From Colocasia esculenta (lineage: Eukaryota > Streptophyta > Magnoliopsida > Alismatales > Araceae), in contig CM024756.1 in NCBI GenBank assembly GCA_014218235.1, positions 72,848,152 to 72,912,151 of the forward strand: a DNA stretch of 64,000 bases, read 5' to 3'. The first letter of the stretch is position 1, and each line of letters starts with the position of its first letter. Made by a program: the position numbers and the translations under genes. Positions 56,640-64,000 of the stretch are shown here, piece after piece. Under the pieces are notes generated by a model, which saw nothing but the letters and a program-made list of their open reading frames with translations, had not been told where the DNA came from and did not search any database.

Positions 56640-56790
56640 TTGTAGATTGTCGTTTACACAGGGTTAACGACAATATACCCTGTCGTTAAGATCAGTTGAC
56701 GGTGGCACATAGCGTCGTTAAGATATATATAGATGTCTAGTACATTGACGTTACATGAAATAGACGGTGGTTGATGTGAAATTAAGTTCT
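56640..56790. repeat. dyad-rich segment, possible small insertion
   Basis: TTAACGACA (56664-56672) and TGTCGTTAA (56681-56689) form a perfect 9-bp inverted repeat, and tcgttaa, gttgacggtgg and agacggtggttga recur. It differs from the flanking LTR in texture, but no terminal repeats or duplication could be found. Confidence 0.35.
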
Positions 56791-57125
56791 TCCGGTCAAA
56801 AAAAAAATAGAAAACATACATGAAATACCTGAAATTAACCCCATCCTACTCTCTTAATCATGGATTTAAAAATCAATAAAAATGATATCTCATAGAGTCT
56901 AACACCTAAACCATTTCCCCATGTTACTTGCCTCTAAACCCCCTTCTGGAGCAACGACAAAAATTTGAAGATGCCCGCCTTGGCAACAAGGCAGTCTCTT
57001 CGTCGCCTTCGAGCGCCCGATCCATCTCCAGAAACAATGCCTATGCTTGGAGATCTTTCTGAACACAATCCTTCAAGTTGTCTCTCTTCTAGCTCTCTTC
57101 GATCTGCATGAATCGCAGCACAACA

Positions 57126-60100
57126 TGTAGCACCCCGAAAATTTTAATTACATAAAAACTCAAATAAATGGAAAAATAATTTCCATAATATTAGAGTATT
57201 AAAACATACGTATCATTAACCTATATGCTAAAACAAAATCAGAAATTCTGTAAAATTATAAATCAACCCTAAACATTATTACTACTGTTTCACAAATAAA
57301 ATTTGTGCCATGAAAAAATCGTATTAGCCAAGTTTAGAGCGTTTCACGACTTATTATCTAAATCATGAATAAGTCGAGAAAATCATTATCCGCATACTTA
57401 GATGAGTCAGAAAATTAAATAAAATCATATACGGACTTCAAATAATATCCTCTAATGACTCATCAAAAAATTTAGGTCAATAAAAATCATTTGGACTAGG
57501 TTTAAGAGTTATTGTGACCGATTATCCAAAAATAGGAAAAAGTCGGAAAATCGTTAACACAGAAATACGACGCAATCATAAATTAAATAAAAATGTTGGA
57601 AAGCCTTACACATTATATATTACTGACCCAATATTTATTGGGCCAATGGACCGCTATGACCCAAAAATCAAATGAAGCAAGAAAATGCATGGAAATTCGT
57701 AGCTTAAATAAGCTGAAATAGAAAGAGGCAATTAGAGTTGAATTGGGACGAGAAACATGCATTCTTGGCAACCTAAATCGTGCTTAAACTATGAGGGGAG
57801 GTTTCCAAGGCCTCATACAGTCTAATTAGAGGAAGAGATCCTCAAATAGGAAATAATATGTCAAAACTGCAACTCTTCATCTAGTTACAATAGGACCTAA
57901 ACACCATGGATGCTTAAATACTCTTCACCAAACCCTTAGGGATGAGTTTTAATCTTCTTGGGGTCGTGTGGGGAGTTCTTGGAGGCTGGGGAGCAGGAGA
58001 TCATCCACACCAAGCCGTTCTTCTTCCCCTTCACGTCTGCTGCGACCTACACAAACGTCCACTTGAAGTTGACAAAGGTGAGTCAAACCATAACCAAGCC
58101 TTGCAAGGACTATACCCTGGAAGAGGGTCAAGTCTACATTCTAACCCAAGTGGAATGCCCAATTCCATGCAGTATACACAGAGTATTAAGTGTTTCCTCC
58201 AAGTGGTCTGAACACAGGTTTCTGGAAAAAAGGGACTACTTCAACCCAGAAAGTAGGTTTTCTCGGGCCAAACCTTAAATATCCTATACCAATGTGTAGA
58301 GAATCAAGTTAACTTTCATTTTCCACTAGTTTCATCAAATTTAAATGAGTAGATTTTGAATTATAAGCGTCGCGCACTGTTAGGGCTTTTCATTCTTTAT
58401 ATGTTGCATGTGATTCATGACCGAATTAGAGCAAACCCACAACATGAAAGTTTTTTTACTACTTGTCTGGTCATGTCTTGTGTTGAACATTTTGTCTAAA
58501 TATCAACAGTTAGAGAGTTATGCATGGAAAGAGGGTCATTGCATGATACTATGTTTTCAGGTTGCACTTGGTTCTACATTGTGTTTGACTTGATTCAAGC
58601 CTGTCGAAACCATTCTTGGTTTCTAATTCTGATTTACTAGAAGCACCCATGCATGTCTAGGTTGTGTTTAAAATTGGTTTCATGATTTTTCATGCACTGT
58701 ACAATTTGTTCTTAATTTTAGAACAACTCTATGTCAAAATAGGGAAAGTCTGGTCCGCAATCCAAAGCACTATCCTTTCTCTGTCAGATTCAGGCGAAGA
58801 CCCTGTGAACGTGACTGCCTGATAGGCAGTGTTCTGAGGACTTATCGCGACAGCAAACCCATCACGTTCTGAACGCGACGAGCGCCCGTCGCTATCTCTC
58901 TACATGTTCTGACTGCCTTGTTGCGTTCTTCACATCCCTTGTCGCGTTCTGTCCCGACCCCGTCGCGACCCTTACTGGGGTGCATCGCGACATCAGTATT
59001 TTGCATGAAACCCCACTTATTTTTCTTGCAAACTTACCGCTATATCTAAGGTCTGTTTAAATATGATATTTAGTGGTAATTCACATGTCTTAGGTTTGAT
59101 CATTGCATGATGGTTATTTTAATAGCTTAAAAGTGTTTAACCCATTAAAAAGCTTTAAGTACACGAACCTTATTCATTGCTCTTAATGACGTGACCATTC
59201 ATGAAACTTTTGATTCACTCTTTGTACTGTTCTAGCTTCTTAAAATGATAAATTGTTATTCTAAAAATCTGCAATCCATGTTTAGTTAAGTGCATAGGTT
59301 CATGTCATGTCCTCATGCTAAGTGTTTTTCCGCGAGTTTAAAACCGATGGTTTGTGGATTGGACACGCGTACATCACTACAACACTGCACTTCTAGGCAG
59401 CCCCTTTCTTGGGGATTGGAAGCTCTCTACCGGTCATTCCAAATCGGTAGACTAGTTACCTTTTCTCTAAGGCCTCCGTAAATCTCCTCTGATCATGGAT
59501 TCCCACATGGCCGATGAGTTGGTTGTACCATTGAAGTTTCTATAGATAGCGTTGCACTTCCTTCTCTCTTCTTGTTCTCGTGAGTATGATTTACAATCTA
59601 GACTGAAGCCATTAATGTAAAGATTGAACTAAAGTATAAGTCGTGCTGTTATGCTGCCAAATTAATCTCTTGACCATTGTTAACATGAAATCATGTTCAA
59701 TTACTTATTACTTGTTCCCATCATCATCATGAACATGACATTACACATGCTTACTTATTGAAACTCTCATTGACCATTATTAATGATTGTGGGTATCTAC
59801 ATTTAAAATTTAAATGAGGTACTGATCGGGCACGGCGAGTGTCCAAGGGCTCCAGTCTACCCCAATGACGGAGAGTCATAAATATACTGTTAACCATTGG
59901 GTATAATGATCACTGGCGTTGCATCTGCGCTGGGAGTCTTGCTTGCTTGTTGATGATAGATACAATAACCACATACACGTGTCCTGGTGTACATTCTTGA
60001 TGGATCTTTTCTTGGTGTACATTAGTGTTTACGTGCCTGATTAGTGTTACATTATTGTGCTCGTGCATTCTGCTTTCTTGCTTGTGTGATATGGCCATCC

Positions 60101-60771
60101 TGCATTTAATGCAATGTGATATCTTGCGTTCTTGACATTAAGTGAAATCTTGCGTTTGTACAAAGTGATCTATACTAGTTCTATCTCGTTATATCATTCT
60201 AGATCTTGTTCTATCGTAATCACTCTATCTAGCTCGTTCATGTATCAGTTTGAACGAGTTTTATTCGTACATGCATATCATGATAGTCATCATGCTTACC
60301 TAGTTTTTAAATTGCTAATCACTTATATCATCGCCCGCACATTGAGATATAAATCCTACTTGGCTAGTTTGCTCATTCCCTACTTTTACCCAATCTAGGT
60401 GACTATGAAGTTCAAGAGGAAGAGCAAGTCCAGGATGGGAATGCGTCCGAGTGAAGAGCGTTCCAACTATGAGTCTAGTAATAGTTGTTTGCTTTGAGTG
60501 TTAGACTCATGTAGTAGGAGTGAGGAATAAATGTTTTTCCCTTTTTATTGAGTCTTAGTTCTGTAATAGTTTCCATTTGGAATACAATGAGTTGAGATTT
60601 GAATAAAAGGTTAGTTGAGTTCAATATTTGGGCCCTATTATAATGTTGTGTTGATACACATTTAGTGCGTGCTAGCTAGAGGCTTATTTGCCGACTGTTC
60701 ACGTCTCGAGATATCGACTCGAATTATTTTCGAATAATTTATATCCGCTGCGTAATTCTCAGGATGTGACA
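57126..60771 (+). repeat. 5' LTR of gag-only element (3646 bp)
   Basis: Begins TGTAGCACCCCG, ends TCAGGATGTGACA. Leader with donor-like aaaggtgagtc near 58075-58083; GTCGCG dyads 58845-58995; conserved late block near 60345-60405. The ORFs at 57942-58278 are LTR frames without domains. Confidence 0.9.
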
Positions 60772-60777
60772 GTTTAG

Positions 60778-60790
60778 TGGTATTAGAGCC
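60778..60790 (+). promoter_or_regulatory. primer-binding site of gag-only element
   Basis: TGGTATTAGAGCC, one mismatch to the initiator-Met-tRNA site, six bases after the LTR end. Confidence 0.8.
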
Positions 60791-61007
60791 TAGGAAACCC
60801 AAATAGGATATGTCTCAGGAATAGGAGATACCTATGGAACCTAGGTCATGGAAATTTAATATATTACCTGGCGAGAATGTGTAGAGACTGGGAATATGTT
60901 AGAAAAAATTAAACACTCCTACCCATTGACTCTTATAATGTATCTAGAGACATGAATTGGTTTCCATCCTTTTCTAAGGAACCCTCATAACTCTCTCACT
61001 CAACCTA

Positions 61008-62030
61008 ATGGCTCGCAACCAATGCAAGCTATGCAAGAAATAGTAGCTGGATTGACACAGGTCCTGCAAAATGTAGTCCAGGCTGGAAATCAGGCTGCAG
61101 CTGCAAGGAATTGAGTAGGTGATCTGCACCAGAATTTTAGGAGTTTAAACCCTCCTCGTTTCTCTGGATCCCCTGACCCAGACGAGGCAGAGAATGGCAA
61201 GAGGAGATGAACGAATTGTCCAAGTGATGCAATGTAGTAACAGGGAGAAGGTGGTACTGGCCACTTTCCAGTTTACTAAGGATGCCCGAGAATGGTGGAT
61301 GGCCACATCGGCCCACCTGCCTATTGTTGGCGAACTGGAGTCGGCCGGATTCCTGGAGATATTCCAGGAAAAGTATTTCTCAGAGAGAGTCAAGGAAAAG
61401 AAAGCGGTGGAATTTGCCGCACTGAAATAGAAAGGAATGTCCATGGCTGAGTATGAGGCTCAGTTCGCCCGTCTTACTGTGTATGCCCCACACCTGGTGG
61501 GCACGGAAAGACTGAAGGCAAATCGGTTCATGGATGGGCTCAGGCCCATGTTCATTGAGAAGCTCGGACCACACAACATCCAAACCTATACTGAGATGGT
61601 CTAAAGAGCTCAACTGGTTGAAGACACTATGGCTAAGGTGGAAGGCATGTGGGGGAAGGACATCTCAAAGCCTACCTTTATAAAAAGGGGAGCAGTCGAT
61701 AAAACTGGAACTTTCCCATAACAACAATAATAACTACAATACAACAAAGCCAACCACTGGAAGGACTATGCATGGAGAAAAAGAGCAAAGTAGAAGAAAC
61801 AACGACGATTGAATATTGTAAATTTTGTAACAAGCCTTGGCACCAAGCGGACAAGTGCTGGAAGAAGGTCGGGCTTGCCTGCGATGCGGGAGTCACGAAC
61901 ATCGTATACCGAACTGTCCCATGCTAAAAGACCAAGCTGGAAGGAACCAAGAAGTGGTAAAGCGTCAAGGACCGTGAATGCAGTAACGCAAGCAGAGCTT
62001 CCGGAAGGAGGTATGATTGTTAAACCCTAG
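61008..62030 (+). pseudogene. gag of gag-only gypsy element
   Basis: From about 61022: MQAMQEIVAGLTQVLQ, a TGA, NPPRFSGSPDPDEAEN; after a one-base loss, the 61194-61430 frame gives VVLATFQFTKDAREWW, FLEIFQEKYFSERVKEKKAV and a TAG, then MAEYEAQFARLTVYAPHLVG. These are the blocks of the retrotransposon gag family in long-LTR plant gypsy elements. Zinc knuckles CKFCNKPWHQADKC (near 61820-61860) and CLRCGSHEHRIPNC (near 61873-61915, shifted frame) end it. Stops at 61428-61430 and about 61602 sit where Gln is expected (CAG/CAA to TAG/TAA). Gag builds the particle. Confidence 0.9.
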
Positions 62031-62064
62031 ACTGATCTTAAGATGCTTTTCTTATTAGTACATA

Positions 62065-62354
62065 TTTAAGTGGGGGAGATCATTAAGGAGAAATTGAAAA
62101 GGAATAATCTAGTGGTTATACTATAGTTCATCTGGAGGATTAAGATGGAGTTATAACACCGTGGAAGGGAAAACAGGAGTGGAAGGAACCAAATGAATAA
62201 TAGGGGTGCCATAGGTGTAGATTTTGGACTGGCATCCACGATGTTTAAACAAGTTAGAGGAATTAAATCCGAAACGAGCTCGAGGATCATAACTATCGAA
62301 AGCCAATTAATGATCTATGAATTTGGGGACAAAATTCTCTTAAGTGGGGGAGGG
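62065..62354 (+). promoter_or_regulatory. two polypurine tracts of the gag-only element
   Basis: tttaagtgggggagat (62065-62080) and cttaagtgggggaggg (62339-62354), the second at the 3' LTR. Between them is non-coding sequence including ggggacaaaattctctt, a common phrase before gypsy 3' LTRs. Confidence 0.85.
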
Positions 62355-64000
62355 TGTAGCACACCGAAAAATTTAATAAGTAAAAATCTGAATAAATGGA
62401 AATAAATAATTTCTATAATATCATATTATTTAAAACATACGTACCTCTATTGTAGGTGCTAAAACAAATCAGAAAAAATTGTAAAAATTATAAATCAACC
62501 CCAAATATTTTACTAAATGTTTTACAAACAAATTTGTGCCAAGAAAAATCGGATTATCCAAGTTTGAAGTGTTTCGCGACTTATTATTGTAATTCATGAA
62601 TAAGTCAAAACATCATTATCATGCGTACTTGGATGAGTCAGAAAATTAAATACAAATCATATACAGACTTCAATAATATCCTCTAATGACCCATAAGAAG
62701 TTTGGGTCAATAAAAATCATTTGGACTAGGTATAAGAGTTATTGTGATCGATTATCCAAAATAGAAAACAAGTCAGAAAATCCTTAACACGGAAATACGA
62801 CGCAATCATAAATTAAATAAAAATATTGGAAAGACTTCCAACATTATATATTAATAACCCAATATATTAATTGGGCCAATAGACCACATATGACCCAAAA
62901 ATCAAATGAAGCAAGAAAATGCATGGAAATTCATTGCTTAAATAAGCTGAAATTAGAAAGTGACAATTAGAGTTGAATTGGGATGAGAACATGCATTCTT
63001 AGCAACCCAAATTCGTGCTTAACTATGAGGGAGGTTTCCTAAAGCCTCATACACTCTAATGGAGGAAGAGTTCCTCAAATTAGGAAACTAATATGTCAAA
63101 ACTGCAACTCTTCTTTCCTAGTTGCAATATGACTCCTAAACACCATGGATGCTTAAATAATCTTCACCAAACCCTTGGGATGAGTTTACATCTGGTAGGG
63201 GTCGTGTGGGGGAGTTCTTGGCGGCTAGGGAGCATGAGATCTTCCATACCAAGCCGTTCTTCTTCCCCTTCTTGTCTGCTGCGACCTGCACAAATCGTCC
63301 ACCTGAAGTCGACCAAAGGTGAGTCAAACCATAACCAAACCTTGCAAGGCCTATACCCCTGGAAAGAGGGTCAAGTCTACGTTCTAACCCAAGTGGAATG
63401 CCCAAATTCCATGTAGTATACATGGAGTATTAAGTGTTTTCCTCCAAGTGGTCTGAACATGGGTTTTCTGGAAAAATGGGACTTCTTCAACCCAGAAGGT
63501 AGGTTTTCTCGGGCCAAACCTTAACATATCCTATAGCAATGTGTAGAGCATCAAGTTAACTTTCGTTTCACACTGGTTTCATCGAATTTCACTGAGTAGA
63601 TTTTGAATTATAAGCATTTTTCCAAAGTCGCGCACTGTTAGGGCTTTTCCCAGTCTTTATATGTTGCATGTAATTCAAGATCGAATTAGAGCAAACCCCC
63701 AACATAAAACTTTTTCTACTAGTTGTCCTGGTCATGTCTTGTGCTGAACGTTTTGTCTAAATGTCAACAGTTAGAGAGTTATAAGCATGGTAAGAGGGTC
63801 ATTGCATGATACTATGTTTTCAGGTTGCACTTGGTTCTACGTTTGTGTTTGACTTGATTCAAGCCTGTCGAAACCACCCTTGTTTTGTAATTCCGATTTA
63901 CTGGAAGCACCCATGCATGTCCAGGTTTGTTTAAATTAGTTTTGTGATTTTTCATGCACTGTACCATTTGTTCTTAATTTTAGAACAACCCTGTGTCAAA
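62355..64000 (+). repeat. 3' LTR of gag-only element, first 1646 bases
   Basis: TGTAGCACACCG at 62355 starts a copy of 57126 onward; the leader (63180-63330), donor-like aaaggtgagtc (near 63315-63324) and text up to the window end match 57940-58740. Confidence 0.92.

Larger units (their letters stand above)
54861..57125 (-). repeat. gypsy-type LTR related to the 17024 solo LTR, cut by the next element
   Basis: Plus TGTAACGCCCCTC at 54861 is the reverse of an LTR end ...GAGGGGCGTTACA. The block at 55725-55760 matches 19020-19065 reversed. It includes a 21-27 bp minisatellite (55470-55620) and a GC-type donor consensus on minus near 56930-56940. By comparison with the solo LTR about 600 bases of its start are missing at 57125, where the gag-only element begins; they would lie beyond 64000. 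Confidence 0.75.
57126..64000 (+). mobile_element. gag-only Ty3/gypsy element (TR-GAG-like), right end outside window
   Basis: A 5' LTR (57126-60771), primer site, gag (61008-62030), two polypurine tracts and the start of a 3' LTR (62355 on). There is no protease, RT, RNase H or integrase: only about 325 bases separate gag from the 3' LTR. LTRs with a gag and no pol are known in plants as TR-GAG elements, moved by partner enzymes. The LTRs differ more than those of the copia elements (by eye 15-20 percent near the start), so it is old. It interrupts the LTR at 54861. Confidence 0.88.

Noticed and set aside
57942..58278. 89- and 106-codon ORFs
   Set aside because: Part of the leader of the 57126 LTR; the matching part of the 3' LTR (63093-63416) gives a different frame.
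61145..61444. 99-codon minus-strand ORF
   Set aside because: Shadow of the plus-strand gag at 61008-62030.

Overview
The window is plant nuclear DNA, almost certainly from a flowering plant; I cannot name the species. It is built nearly entirely of nested, decayed retrotransposons. The evidence is plant Sirevirus-type Ty1/copia elements, long-LTR Ty3/gypsy elements with initiator-Met-tRNA primer sites, an L1-type LINE with the plant RNase H tail, and a Cassandra-like LTR carrying a 5S-rRNA-like segment. I find no confident host gene, tRNA or rRNA gene.

Layout. 1-2386: minus-strand gypsy element entering from the left (start of gag, PBS, complete 5' LTR). 2387-4933: old non-coding DNA with a GC-rich patch, a (GA)n tract, 55-bp AT-rich repeats and an array of TTGGAT/ATCCAA dyads. 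4939-16596: complete minus-strand Sirevirus (Copia-1) with 5-bp target duplication gctaa, gag-pol and a third ORF. 16602-17018: the dyad array again. 17024-20310: a 3.29-kb solo gypsy LTR with duplication tcaat. 20316-21370: array remnant, AT-rich DNA and a CACTA-like terminal repeat block. 21371-21817 plus 35124-35162: gypsy RT/RNase H fragment, split by the complete plus-strand Sirevirus Copia-2 (21818-35123, duplication actta), which has a roughly 3.75-kb third ORF.

35163-41857: a long gypsy 5' LTR (Gypsy-C) split by a 5'-truncated LINE (36144-39087, 17-bp duplication); its leader runs to 43032. 43033-47482: the 3' end of a third Sirevirus (Copia-3, minus), whose LTR is split by a solo LTR related to Copia-2 (44198-46361, duplication gttat). 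47483-49825: minus-strand gypsy LTR related to the one at 269-2386. 49826-53660: gag remnant, two PPT-like tracts and an LTR. 53665-53903: 3' end of a Cassandra-like element. 54861-57125: minus-strand LTR related to the solo LTR at 17024, interrupted by a gag-only gypsy element (57126 to beyond 64000).

How it fits together. Target duplications give a relative order: the dyad array and the gypsy fragments are oldest; LTR and LINE insertions are layered on top. Most coding stops look like C-to-T or G-to-A changes, as expected for methylated, silenced repeats. The observations most worth a second look are the very long third ORF of Copia-2, two gag-only gypsy elements with doubled polypurine tracts, the Cassandra-like 5S-derived LTR, and short dyad arrays (TGTCGACA, GTCGCG, GAAGT..ACTTC) recurring near the promoters of unrelated LTR families.
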